DNA from: Lachnospiraceae bacterium UBA7076
GTDB taxonomy: Bacteria > Bacillota > Clostridia > Lachnospirales > Lachnospiraceae
Reading direction: 5' to 3'
Assembly: GCA_002493625.1 (NCBI GenBank)
Contig: DKZK01000019.1
Location: 3,946 to 33,607 of the forward strand
Length of the DNA: 29,662 nucleotides
Position numbers and translations under genes: made by a program. The notes below the pieces were generated by a model that saw nothing but the letters and a program-made list of their open reading frames with translations, did no database searches and had not been told where the DNA came from. Within the stretch, counting starts at the first letter, position 1. The number at the start of each line of letters is the position of its first letter. Shown in pieces: positions 9,012-18,027 of the stretch.

Positions 9012-10264
9012 TAAACCTCAAACTCCTTACGATAAACCTTATTGGTTGTTGGAAAAAGCTTTCCAAAGCCAACATCCTTAATGATTACTGCTCCTCTGTG
9101 GGGATCCTCAAACTCTACCTCAATGGAAAATTTTGAGGTTTTGTTCGGCCGCTTCGGAATACCATGCAGCTTGACCGTTTCCCTTATTTCCTGCTCCGTC
9201 CTTCTGCTTCGGTAAATAAGCGTAATGATATCCGTATCGTCAAGTATGACATTTATTTTTCCCTTTATATTATACCACTGTCTTCCGCCCCTTGCCACAG
9301 GAATGAAATTGTCCTCCTCATCTCCGCTTGAAATCCCGATATCAAAAATAACATTTTCCTTTGTCTCAACAAAATATTTATTGTAAAATTCCTCATACTC
9401 TCCACCCACTGCCTTGTAGCAGGCGCCCTTTGTATAAATATTCTGTCCGGCAAAAACCCTTCTTCCCTGACACAGGATATTGCGTGATTTATTCATCCAG
9501 TCCTCCGAAAAGCCAAGTCCCGTAAGAAACACGGAGGAAATATGCGTCTTTTTCATCTCGGCATCTGCAATCTTTGCAAATGTATTGTCCATGAGAATGT
9601 CGTCACCCGTAAAAAGCGCCATATTGAAGTCCTTGCTGTAATCCATATGGGTAACGCTTATTACGGCAGGCTCCTTTCCTCTTGATATATCAATCCTATA
9701 GTAGTGCAGTCCGTCAACATTGTAATCAAACAGTCCTACGCTGTTTATCCACAGCTCATTGTTCTGGTTAAATATATAGTATAAGCCACTGTCCAGATGA
9801 CTTGTTATGCTGACGCTGTCAGCAGGAATATTAAGCTCACGGTAAAGCCCGGACACAACCTTAAAAAGATTCTTATTGTATTCCGGCAGGGTGACAACAA
9901 GCTTTTTTACCGTAGCGCCCTCGTACCTGTACAGAAAGGAGTCTATGTGCATTTTGAGCATCATAAGAAAAAGCTGTCTGTAGGTATACATTATGCCATC
10001 CACGTCAACCATTTCCTCATTTGCGGCATTCTTATAAAGCTCATCGAGAATAATACCGTCCTCCTTGAAACGAGCCTCGGACGCCTCTGAGCCAACATAC
10101 CAGTCTCCCGTGTCCTTACTGAAAAACAGGATGTTTGGCATCATGTATGTTTCTTTGTTATTTAACTGGTTTACTGTCTCCGGCTCACGCTTTATGTCAT
10201 TGTAAAAGCTTATCTGTGTTGAGTCCGGACACAAATCCATTCCAATATAATATGACTCTGCCAT
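9011..10264 (-). CDS. Degenerate Hsp70/actin-fold protein (DUF5716-like)
   Basis: The 417-residue protein follows the order of motifs in an Hsp70/actin ATPase domain. These are an N-terminal strand YIGMDLCPDSTQISF (phosphate 1), VVTLPEYNKNLFKVVSGLYRELNIP (residues 123-147, connect region), VGLFDYNVDGLHYYRI (phosphate 2), SSVFLTGLGFSEDWM (adenosine region) and YTKGACYKAVGG (connect 2). The usual glycine-rich nucleotide loops (DLGTT, DLGGGT) are altered, so ATP hydrolysis is doubtful. The C-terminal about 110 residues are beta-rich, and the normal substrate-binding and lid domains are not recognisable. The start at 10264 has AAGGAGG upstream, overlapping the end of the preceding gene. I believe it belongs to DUF5716, but from memory only. 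Confidence 0.78.
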   Translation of the reverse strand: MAESYYIGMDLCPDSTQISFYNDIKREPETVNQLNNKETYMMPNILFFSKDTGDWYVGSEASEARFKEDGIILDELYKNAANEEMVDVDGIMYTYRQLFLMMLKMHIDSFLYRYEGATVKKLVVTLPEYNKNLFKVVSGLYRELNIPADSVSITSHLDSGLYYIFNQNNELWINSVGLFDYNVDGLHYYRIDISRGKEPAVISVTHMDYSKDFNMALFTGDDILMDNTFAKIADAEMKKTHISSVFLTGLGFSEDWMNKSRNILCQGRRVFAGQNIYTKGACYKAVGGEYEEFYNKYFVETKENVIFDIGISSGDEEDNFIPVARGGRQWYNIKGKINVILDDTDIITLIYRSRRTEQEIRETVKLHGIPKRPNKTSKFSIEVEFEDPHRGAVIIKDVGFGKLFPTTNKVYRKEFEV

Positions 10265-10273
10265 AGTGCCTCC

Positions 10274-13200
10274 TTACAAGATATTTAAGTTTTCTTCAAA
10301 GAGATGAACGGTGTTAAGGTAAACATCAAGCGCCTCGAGAAGCTCATTATCCTCACGCATCTCCTGATTGACAAGCATGCTGTTAATAACCTCAAACCTG
10401 CTTCTGCCCTTGCGGTTAAACGCCTTCGTCTTGAGCACCTCGCTCTCAACAACATAAGCGCTTCTGTCTATATCATCATCTATGCTGTACACAAGTCTTT
10501 CGCCATGAAAAACCACAAATTCCTTAATGTACAGTCCCGGTATCATCTCGTCAAGCCGCTCTATCCGGTAAGCAAGATTCTGACGCGAGCCTGTGTCAAA
10601 TGCATATCTTACCGTAACCTGCTTTGCCGCATCCGTCTTGTATATAAGATACGTTTTCAGGAATACATCCTGCGGAAGCTTGATAAATGAACGGAAGCTC
10701 TTATAGAACGGCAGAAGCTTTCCTGCGTCCATAAATTTTCCTACGGTTTCCGCTATCCACTCACGCTGGTCATCCGTATATCTGTCCTGTTTGGAAAACT
10801 GGGATATAAGCGCCATCTTTGATATTTCATCATCAATATTGTTCTTTTTGATTTCCTGATATAAGCAGTCAAATATACTTCCCGGCGTCTGCACATCCTT
10901 TATAAGGAAATTGTACGCCGCATACCGAAGAAATGCCTTTACCACAAGTCCTCTGTTTCTGCCTGCGTAATATGCGGTAAATATATCGTATATGTATTCA
11001 ACATTTCCCTTTGCAAACATCATCTGCGCCAGAGTGTTCTCGGCTAAGAAGGATACGTCCTTTATTCTGTTTCTTGCCGTTTTAAACAGCGTTGCAAGCT
11101 CCTCCAGATCGCCCTTGAAATTATTCATGACATAGACAAGTATTCTCTCATTTGTCTTTCCCATTTTGTAAAGGTGGACGCATATGGCCAGCAAATCTTC
11201 ATTCAAAAATCCGTTTGAGTCCTCAACTCCGTAATCTGCAAGCTGATAGAGCTCCTCGGAATCAATCTCGTCAAAGCCGTAAAGCTTAACAGCCTGAAAC
11301 GCCTTGTCAAACAGATTCATATCTACCATGTATGCGATAAGCGTTCTTGCATTGGAGTGATTTAAGTATTCAATATCCAGCTTGCCGAGATATTTTGTAA
11401 GCACGTCCGCGTCAAGATTTTCATGGTAATATTCTATTATGTTAAGGTACGCCTGCTGCTTATAGTAATATGAAATACGGTCACAGTTTACTATGTCTCT
11501 TGCAGCGTTTACCTCCATTGCGCTCTTGTAGGTAAAATTGCCTATTTTCTCATAGTTGTAAAGCAGCACCCTGTAGTCCCTCGGACTGTATTCACAGCAT
11601 ATAGGAATGTACGCCTTCTCATCAACAATCCTCTCAAGCCTGTAAGGAATGGAGCCTGCATACCGGTTTCCCTCACTGTCCTCAAATATGATGGAGGCGG
11701 TATTTGAAAGGATTTCAACATATGCCTCTCCGTCAATGATAGGTACTCTCTGTACCTCCTCAATCTCCCTGTGGGTTACGATAACCGCCCTTACCTTCTT
11801 GTTAAAGCACACAAGCTTGCGCCGGAATATTATATTTATAAGCTTTCCGGCATAGAGCGGACTTACGGAGCCGGGCTCAAGAAACTCATCATAAAGCACG
11901 GTAAGGTCGTCGCTTACCTCGCCCTTTATAATCATGTTCTCCATAAAATCTTCCATGGTCGTGCAGTACTCATGGTAGACCTTTAAATGCTGCGCCTTAT
12001 TGTATATGACATTTGCATAAAGATAGGCAAGCTCCGTCTCCGAAAGGGTGTTTTTGTAGTTCAGGTACATAAGCACAGATGTAGGAATAACGTCATACCG
12101 TGAGAAATTCATACTCTTTACAAAGCATTCGTTCAAGCCTATGAATTTGAGTGAATTCTCAACTGCGTCATAGTAAAATCTGTGATATTTATTCTCAAGC
12201 TTGTTTGCCCCTATCAACATGGAGCATATGCTCTTTAACACCTCGATGTTTTTGTTCTTGTCGTATATTGCCTCCAGAATGCCGAATATCTGTGTGTCAA
12301 AATTTTTGAAGGAGCCCGCAAGCCTTATAAATTCATTTATAACCTCATCGGATATGAATTTATGTCTGATACCCCACCTGATTGCGGTAATTTCAAAGCC
12401 TGTTATCTTCTTCAGCAGGAGAGGATTGTTGTTAATCATCTCACAAAATTCAAGATACATGACGGGGCTGTTATAGCCATCGTCATAAAGCTCCCTTATC
12501 TCCTTGTAAAGGGCAGGCTGATCCTGCACATAGGAATCATCAATAAACATGAGAAGCCAGAAATAGAACATTTTTTCCTTCTGTGTCCTGTAATTTCTTC
12601 TTATCATGTTTTTTGCATGCTCTATGGAATCGGAGTCCTTTTTAACCATAGCCTTAAGGTAAGCATAATAGCACTCCTGCATATTGTCCATGTGGGAGTT
12701 GTCCACATCAGCTTCTATTCGTAAAAATTCCTGTTCTACCTTTTCCGTCTCACCCTGCATAATATTCATATGCATCGTTCCAAGCCTGTATAAATCCTCC
12801 TCCGGAACATATCTTGCAAGATTGCCAAACGCCATAAGGGACGCTGACACATACTCCCGTATCGTCATCCTGTCCATGCGGTAATCAAGGTATGCGTTTA
12901 TAAGCTTCACCTTATTTTGTTTTATCATATGATTTTTGTTTGCAGCGCGAGGAGAAATATGGGTCTTTGTCTGAGGTTTTGAAAGGTTAATCTCCACCTC
13001 TATCTGCTGGTATATATTTTCAATAATAAGCTTTCCGGTATTGACGCCGTCAGGAACATTTTCCGGCGAAATAAGCACATCAAGGGAAAAGAGATTTCCA
13101 CAGAAATCCCCGCTTAAAATATTTTTCTTGGCAGGTATAATAAAGTCATCCAGAGACTTTACCCTTGAATTTGTGTAGCCCCATGTATTCTTGCTTATAT

Positions 13201-13840
13201 TGATTGATATTTTTGAAAGCTCAGTAGGCATTTCAACATTTATCTTCGCCTTTGATACAGATAATGTAAGGGCTCTCTTTTTGTGCACATACACAAGAAA
13301 CTCCTCAAGTGCCTGATTGACAGACTGACTTTCAAGAAGGCTTCCGTATATCTGCTTTATGAGAGGATCCTTATCAATAAAGGTTCTCTTGAAATCATCC
13401 CGCACAAAAACCTTTACAGCCTCCGTCCAGTTACTTTCGGCAAGGGTTGCAAATTTGAATAAATCATCTATTTTCTGATCTCCGTACTTGACATACGGAG
13501 TTGTTATATCTATGTCATACGGTATCTTGTATTCTCCGCCGTCAGATATAATACTTATGTGTCCCTTATAGTTTTTACCCGCCTCAAGGCAGGTTGCATC
13601 AAATGTATACGTTACATCAAACTTCCTGTTTATATATGTGTGGTTATCGAACCGTATCATATACCTGCTGTCATAAACCATCGCCTTGATAACATGGTCA
13701 TTCGGACTTGTCACACGAAAGCTTCCCGTATATGTGGTACCGGTTTCTATGTTTAATTTTAAAAACTGTTCGGATATTTCAACCTCCGGTCTGTCCAGTT
13801 GAAATTCGCCCTTTGCATAATGCTCAACAATACCCTTCAT
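10274..13840 (-). CDS. Large DUF5717-like solenoid protein with Ig-like domains
   Basis: This 1188-residue protein has no signal peptide or membrane helix and no enzymatic motif. It begins with a beta-sandwich, Ig-like region (about 16-115), then a short helical linker and a second beta-sandwich (about 195-290). A long alpha-solenoid follows (about 300-660), then a beta-rich insert (about 680-760). More helical repeats run to about 1060, then a beta segment (about 1065-1120) and a helical end. This matches what I recall of DUF5717 in Lachnospiraceae. The ATG at 13840 was chosen over that at 13852 because GGAGG lies five bases before it. The protein is first in the series; a scaffold role is inferred. 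Confidence 0.82.
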   Translation of the reverse strand: MKGIVEHYAKGEFQLDRPEVEISEQFLKLNIETGTTYTGSFRVTSPNDHVIKAMVYDSRYMIRFDNHTYINRKFDVTYTFDATCLEAGKNYKGHISIISDGGEYKIPYDIDITTPYVKYGDQKIDDLFKFATLAESNWTEAVKVFVRDDFKRTFIDKDPLIKQIYGSLLESQSVNQALEEFLVYVHKKRALTLSVSKAKINVEMPTELSKISINISKNTWGYTNSRVKSLDDFIIPAKKNILSGDFCGNLFSLDVLISPENVPDGVNTGKLIIENIYQQIEVEINLSKPQTKTHISPRAANKNHMIKQNKVKLINAYLDYRMDRMTIREYVSASLMAFGNLARYVPEEDLYRLGTMHMNIMQGETEKVEQEFLRIEADVDNSHMDNMQECYYAYLKAMVKKDSDSIEHAKNMIRRNYRTQKEKMFYFWLLMFIDDSYVQDQPALYKEIRELYDDGYNSPVMYLEFCEMINNNPLLLKKITGFEITAIRWGIRHKFISDEVINEFIRLAGSFKNFDTQIFGILEAIYDKNKNIEVLKSICSMLIGANKLENKYHRFYYDAVENSLKFIGLNECFVKSMNFSRYDVIPTSVLMYLNYKNTLSETELAYLYANVIYNKAQHLKVYHEYCTTMEDFMENMIIKGEVSDDLTVLYDEFLEPGSVSPLYAGKLINIIFRRKLVCFNKKVRAVIVTHREIEEVQRVPIIDGEAYVEILSNTASIIFEDSEGNRYAGSIPYRLERIVDEKAYIPICCEYSPRDYRVLLYNYEKIGNFTYKSAMEVNAARDIVNCDRISYYYKQQAYLNIIEYYHENLDADVLTKYLGKLDIEYLNHSNARTLIAYMVDMNLFDKAFQAVKLYGFDEIDSEELYQLADYGVEDSNGFLNEDLLAICVHLYKMGKTNERILVYVMNNFKGDLEELATLFKTARNRIKDVSFLAENTLAQMMFAKGNVEYIYDIFTAYYAGRNRGLVVKAFLRYAAYNFLIKDVQTPGSIFDCLYQEIKKNNIDDEISKMALISQFSKQDRYTDDQREWIAETVGKFMDAGKLLPFYKSFRSFIKLPQDVFLKTYLIYKTDAAKQVTVRYAFDTGSRQNLAYRIERLDEMIPGLYIKEFVVFHGERLVYSIDDDIDRSAYVVESEVLKTKAFNRKGRSRFEVINSMLVNQEMREDNELLEALDVYLNTVHLFEENLNIL

Positions 13841-14031
13841 ATGTTCCTCCATAGCTTTTGGCTATACTTATGTATTTATCTCTAAAGCAAAATTTTCTTG
13901 ATATTATCTGCCATGATGCTATAATAAAATATAACTAAATCTGATAATACAGAGTACATTATAACAAAAACAATCCAATTTTAAAAGACATTTGGGGTTA
14001 TTTATCAAAAAGATATTTCAGGGGGTAAAAT
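13841..14031. other. Divergent intergenic region
   Basis: This AT-rich spacer separates the DUF5717-like gene (leftward) from the aminotransferase gene (rightward). The rightward promoter is clear (13898-13925). A leftward promoter must also lie here, but I only see a weak candidate (TTGCTT and TATAGC, 18 bp apart, near 13861-13890) that would leave a very short leader, so I do not call it. Confidence 0.6.
13898..13925 (+). promoter_or_regulatory. Sigma-A promoter of aminotransferase gene
   Basis: TTGATA at 13898-13903 and TATAAT at 13920-13925 are 16 bp apart, and TGC directly before the -10 makes it an extended -10 promoter. Transcription should start near 13932, giving a leader of about 100 nt. 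The ribosome binding site AGGGGGT at 14020-14026 lies five bases before the start codon. Confidence 0.72.
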
Positions 14032-15084
14032 ATGGCAAATTCTTCTTTACGCATCGGACAGTTTGATACGGTTTTATACAATGCAAATCTAAATCCAATG
14101 GGTGTTCCCGAATCCGTGAAAAAAATATTATCTGAGAGCATAGACCGCATCGGAAGATACCCGGCGGACTATTATCCCGGTCTGAAAAAAGCCATATCGG
14201 CATATACGGGCTGTGACGAAAAGCATGTTGTCTTAGGCAGCGGCTCCACAGATTTAATAAGACTTTTTATCTCTCTTGTTTCCCCAAAGAAGGCATTGCT
14301 TCTCACTCCTTCCGCAACGGAATACGAAGCATCCCTTTCCATATACGGCTGTGATACAGATTACTACGAACTGTCAGAGGAGGCTGATTACAGGCTTGAC
14401 GTTTCTGATTTTATTTCAAGATTGGATTCCTCCTACGATATGGTTATACTCGGCAATCCCAACAATCCTACGTCGCAGATTATCCCGCCGGAGGATATAA
14501 AAGCTATTGCCGACGCATGTAAGGAGCATGATATATTCCTTTTAATCGACGAAATGTACATTGAATTTACCGAAAATTACAGGGAGCTTACAAGCACCGC
14601 TCTTTTGCCTTCCTATGACAATATTGCAGTTTTAAGAAGCATATCAAAGTTTTTTGCTGTACCGGGACTTCGGGTAAGCTACGGCTTTGTTGCAAATGAT
14701 GATTTATTAAATATGGTGGATATTATTTCAACGCCGAATTCCATTTCAACGCTTACAGCAATCGCCTGCACCGAGCTTCTCAAGGACAAAGCCTATATAG
14801 AGGAATCGGGCTCACAGATTTTTACGGAGCGGAATCTGATCTACTCAGCTATGGCGACAAACAAAAACGTAAGACTGTTTAAGCCTTACGCCAATTTCAT
14901 GCTTATTAAAATTCTAAAGGATGGCGTAACTGCAGGCCGTCTTGCCGAAGCCTGCAATCTGAAGGGAATGGTAATACGAAAATGCGATGATTTCAGAGGC
15001 CTCGATGAAAAATACGTCCGTTTCTGCTTCATGAAGCCCGCTCAGAACGACCTGCTTGTAAATACAATGCTGGAATTGTTGTAG
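14032..15084 (+). CDS. PLP-dependent aminotransferase, HisC/CobD-like
   Basis: This fold-type I PLP enzyme of the class I/II aminotransferase superfamily is 350 residues long, close to HisC and CobD lengths. Visible elements are the N-terminal NANLNPMG (18-24), GSGSTDLIRLF (70-80) at the PLP phosphate site, GNPNNPT at 141-147, Asp173 in LIDEMY, the probable Schiff-base Lys206 in SISKFF, and Arg214 in PGLRVSYG. The substrate is uncertain: histidinol phosphate, threonine phosphate or another amino acid are all possible. No histidine or cobalamin gene is nearby. It has its own promoter, is the only plus-strand gene, and ends 15 bp from the convergent DUF2142 gene. Confidence 0.88.
   Translation: MANSSLRIGQFDTVLYNANLNPMGVPESVKKILSESIDRIGRYPADYYPGLKKAISAYTGCDEKHVVLGSGSTDLIRLFISLVSPKKALLLTPSATEYEASLSIYGCDTDYYELSEEADYRLDVSDFISRLDSSYDMVILGNPNNPTSQIIPPEDIKAIADACKEHDIFLLIDEMYIEFTENYRELTSTALLPSYDNIAVLRSISKFFAVPGLRVSYGFVANDDLLNMVDIISTPNSISTLTAIACTELLKDKAYIEESGSQIFTERNLIYSAMATNKNVRLFKPYANFMLIKILKDGVTAGRLAEACNLKGMVIRKCDDFRGLDEKYVRFCFMKPAQNDLLVNTMLELL
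14859..14890 (-). terminator. Candidate glycan-operon terminator inside aminotransferase gene
   Basis: On the minus strand, a 6-bp stem (CGTAAG/CTTACG, 14885-14890 with 14868-14873) with an 11-nt loop is followed by TTTTTGTTTGT. It lies about 210 bp past the stop codon of the DUF2142 gene, antisense within the aminotransferase coding region. The stem is short, so efficiency is uncertain. Confidence 0.45.
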
Positions 15085-15099
15085 CGACAGCTCTGGATC

Positions 15100-16995
15100 T
15101 TATTTTGCCCAGCTGCAAAACGCCACGGCAAGTATTCCGCAGTTTAAGACAACCGGTACCAAAAGCACTGCCATGTTGTGAAGTGCTTTTGGTATTTTTA
15201 ATTTTACAAAAGGCTGTGCAAGCAAAAGATAAAACGGAACTCTTAAAGGCGCAAAATATCTTCCCTGAACGCCGCCAATACACTCACTTCCCACCGGCGT
15301 AAATACAATGTACATGCTTAACCATACAACCGCTGTAGTTGCAAGCATTATAAGCGCAACGCCTGCCCTGCTTTTTATATCAAGCATAAGCTCCGAGCCG
15401 TCCGTCAGAACAATTACACATACAGAAACAATAATCAGAATTTCAAACGGAAATCCCCCCCAATGCCCCACTAAGCCGTATGCGCCGTTTCCCACAGAGT
15501 AGCTTACAAATGACGATACAATGCTTTTTACTACCAATGCCGCAACCGAAGGAATGTTGGCAAGTATATACTCAACCTGCTTCGACACATTTGTATCACC
15601 GCCTCTTAAATCTGCCGACATAAAATCTGCCAGATCAACAAAGAACAGCAAAAGCACAACCGCAAAAACAACCCCTGCGATAATAAACCCTTTCATAATA
15701 AGCATATCCTTTTTCGTTTTAAATCTGTCCTTCGGCATAATTAATATGAGCAGCACAAATGGAATATAAACTATTTTTATGGCGGACGCCACGAATATAA
15801 GTCCCATTGTAAGCGCATATTTTTTCCGGTTAAATACCGCTTTTTCGTCCGCAATATCCGATAAAATGATTGCAGTGGCAAGGAATAGCAGCCCGTTTAC
15901 AGCAGCGTCATAGGAATAAACGCACGCCAGAAAAAGGTTTGTAGGCATAAGCGCCGCAACTGCAAGAAGCCGTTTTCCCAGCTTCATATATCTTATGGCA
16001 AAAAAGCAGCAGGCAGCATAAAACAACAGATTAAATATCCTGCCGAAAATATAAACATATGACAGCGGCAGCTTAAATAATCTCGCTATGTTCATCCCCA
16101 CCGCAGACGGAATGTGCCCTATGCTTGACAAGCCCAGAAATCCGCCCTTTTGCACCTGTTCCGGGTTGTCGTAATTATATATGTCGCTGTTATCCAGAAA
16201 TTCCTTAAACTGCGCAAACTCCTTCTCGGATTTCGGGTACATGAGAGAGCCCGTCTCGTAGGCATCACCGTAATATATGATTTCAGGCGTCATGACAACC
16301 TTGGAAAAAGTCAGATTATATGCGGACGTAAAATGATACTCCTCGTCCCATGAAACCTTCTGCACAGGAAATCCCACTGTCATCACAAGTCCCACCGCAA
16401 GCGCAATATATAAAAAGGCATATTCTATATGCTCCCCCACAGTCTTCCTGAACAAAAGAAGAAACATGGCGATGGACATGCCTGCGGCAAAAAGCAGCAT
16501 TCTCCGCCAACTGAAATTAATTGTGTTATCGTATGTAATTCCGCTTATTTCCATGCCTTCATATGGTTCTTCAAACGCAAGCTCCATATATTCCACCGGT
16601 CCGTTTATCACCTGCTCGGAAATGCTTATGCATCTGTTGTTTGCATCAATCAGCTCCTTGGACACGCCGCCTGAATAAACATTTACAAACGTGCGCATAT
16701 CCTTTCCCGGGCTCCGTTGGTAGGAAAGCTTGCTTAAATATTTTACGGGCTTTTCAATTCTTATAACCGCTTCCTCCTGTCCCGTAGCCACAAAGACGTC
16801 TCCCTTAAGCTGAAAACCTGTATAGGATATTTCCTCCATACCCACCGAAAATACACCACGGTCTGCCCCTCCGATGGAAATTAATTTGAAATTAAATACA
16901 AGCTCCGTCAGAACGGAAAAAATGACTGACACAGCGATAAGAACAGCCCATCTTATGCAATTTTTCTTTCCGATGTTATTTTTATTCAAATCCAT
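15100..16995 (-). CDS. DUF2142 membrane protein, probable GT-C-like transferase
   Basis: This 631-residue polytopic membrane protein has one N-terminal helix (about 13-35) and an extracytoplasmic beta-rich domain (about 36-160). About ten more hydrophobic helices begin near residue 165. After the second or third helix it carries WDEEYHF (216-222), which fits the acidic-loop motif typical of DUF2142 proteins and GT-C glycosyltransferases. These enzymes use polyprenyl-phosphate sugars outside the membrane. It is the last gene of the glycan operon, 38 bp after a GT2 gene, with GGGAG before the start. It could add side-chain sugars supplied by the GtrB-like enzyme, or act in place of a polymerase; both are inferences. 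Its 3' end contains a terminator for the facing gene. Confidence 0.82.
   Translation of the reverse strand: MDLNKNNIGKKNCIRWAVLIAVSVIFSVLTELVFNFKLISIGGADRGVFSVGMEEISYTGFQLKGDVFVATGQEEAVIRIEKPVKYLSKLSYQRSPGKDMRTFVNVYSGGVSKELIDANNRCISISEQVINGPVEYMELAFEEPYEGMEISGITYDNTINFSWRRMLLFAAGMSIAMFLLLFRKTVGEHIEYAFLYIALAVGLVMTVGFPVQKVSWDEEYHFTSAYNLTFSKVVMTPEIIYYGDAYETGSLMYPKSEKEFAQFKEFLDNSDIYNYDNPEQVQKGGFLGLSSIGHIPSAVGMNIARLFKLPLSYVYIFGRIFNLLFYAACCFFAIRYMKLGKRLLAVAALMPTNLFLACVYSYDAAVNGLLFLATAIILSDIADEKAVFNRKKYALTMGLIFVASAIKIVYIPFVLLILIMPKDRFKTKKDMLIMKGFIIAGVVFAVVLLLFFVDLADFMSADLRGGDTNVSKQVEYILANIPSVAALVVKSIVSSFVSYSVGNGAYGLVGHWGGFPFEILIIVSVCVIVLTDGSELMLDIKSRAGVALIMLATTAVVWLSMYIVFTPVGSECIGGVQGRYFAPLRVPFYLLLAQPFVKLKIPKALHNMAVLLVPVVLNCGILAVAFCSWAK
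15157..15199 (+). terminator. Strong intrinsic terminator of aminotransferase gene, inside DUF2142 gene
   Basis: A perfect 13-bp stem (TACCAAAAGCACT at 15157-15169, complement at 15182-15194) with a 12-nt loop is directly followed by TTTTT, then AATTTT, on the plus strand. It begins 73 bp after the aminotransferase stop. The same bases encode part of the C-terminus of the DUF2142 protein (IPKALHNMAVLLVP). On the minus strand no U-tract follows, so it acts in one direction. Confidence 0.85.
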
Positions 16996-17033
16996 ATATC
17001 GCTCCCATTTTTAATATTATTCGCCCTGACTTC

Positions 17034-18014
17034 TCATAACAGCGCTATAACATAAAACATAAGCCTGTCCAGCCCCACCTTATTCAGAAGCATTGTCACG
17101 CCAACGCCCATGCGTATTTTAAGCGTCTGTCCCTTTGGCTTAAATATTCCGATATAAGGATTTTCCCTGAAGTTGGGGAATTTCCGTCCAAGCTCCCGCA
17201 TCACATATTCGTACTTCTTTTTCATAAGCTTTACCCCTGCGCCATGGTCGTATGTAATCAGCGCATTTACCATATTTGCAATATAGGAATACTCAATGGC
17301 ATACCGTGTATTTTTATCAAGCCCTGATATGTTATGTTTTTTCAAAAACCGCGAGTAAATGCCCGCAACAAACTGCTCATGGTTTTTACTGTAATCCATA
17401 GACCCCGTGATTGACCTTTTATTAAAATAATAGTAGTAACCGGCATAGTCTGTCACTTTATACCTTACATTATGATAAGCAAGAGAAAGACTGAAATAGA
17501 TATCCTCGCCGCATCTTATATCTGAAAATTCTATATTATTATCCAGAATAAAGTCCTTCCTGAACAGCTTCGCCCATGCCACCGGATAGGTCAGAACGCT
17601 CCATATGCTGTCCGATACATGGTGCACCTTCCTTCTTCCCTCCACGTCTCTGATATAGCCGCCGACAACCATATCATATGAGCCCTGCTCCATAGCGCTT
17701 ACATATGTTTCTATATAATCACTCTTTATATAGTCGTCGCTGTCTATAAACATTACATATTCACCCTCTGCATGACGTATGCCCCGTTCCCTTGTTCTTC
17801 CCAGACCAAGATTTTCTTCATTTGTATAGACGCTTATCCTATCCGGAAATTTTCCGGCATACTGCTCAAGTATCTTATCACTGTTGTCAGGGCTTTTATC
17901 ATTGACGCATATAATCTCATAATCGTCATATGTCTGCCTCAAAACACTGTTAAGACATCTTCTCAAATATTTTTCAACATTATATACCGGTATTATTACT
18001 GAAACCTTTTTCAT
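17034..18014 (-). CDS. GT2 family glycosyltransferase
   Basis: This 326-residue GT-A fold enzyme should transfer a sugar from a nucleotide donor to a growing lipid-linked glycan at the cytoplasmic face. The family start VSVIIPVYNVEKYLRRCLNS (4-23), the VNDKSPDNS segment (38-46) and the metal-binding DSDD at 91-94 are clear. GEDIYFSL in the second half is typical of the acceptor-side region. The C-terminal about 60 residues are basic with a hydrophobic end that may touch the membrane. The donor sugar cannot be read from sequence. It lies 13 bp after the preceding GT2 gene. Confidence 0.9.
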   Translation of the reverse strand: MKKVSVIIPVYNVEKYLRRCLNSVLRQTYDDYEIICVNDKSPDNSDKILEQYAGKFPDRISVYTNEENLGLGRTRERGIRHAEGEYVMFIDSDDYIKSDYIETYVSAMEQGSYDMVVGGYIRDVEGRRKVHHVSDSIWSVLTYPVAWAKLFRKDFILDNNIEFSDIRCGEDIYFSLSLAYHNVRYKVTDYAGYYYYFNKRSITGSMDYSKNHEQFVAGIYSRFLKKHNISGLDKNTRYAIEYSYIANMVNALITYDHGAGVKLMKKKYEYVMRELGRKFPNFRENPYIGIFKPKGQTLKIRMGVGVTMLLNKVGLDRLMFYVIALL

Positions 18015-18027
18015 TCCTTATCCTCTC

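Noticed and set aside
13841..13890. Leftward promoter for the DUF5717-like gene
   Set aside because: The best match (TTGCTT, 18 bp, TATAGC) is weak and would leave almost no leader before the ribosome binding site.
13902..13949. TATTATC/GATAATA inverted repeat around the aminotransferase promoter
   Set aside because: Seven-base AT-rich arms with a 34-bp spacer are easily found by chance in such a sequence.
15084..15090. GCGACAG heptamer as a recurring functional site
   Set aside because: About six copies occur, but three to four are expected by chance on two strands of this length, and one lies inside dnaB coding sequence. Only the longer matches are kept.
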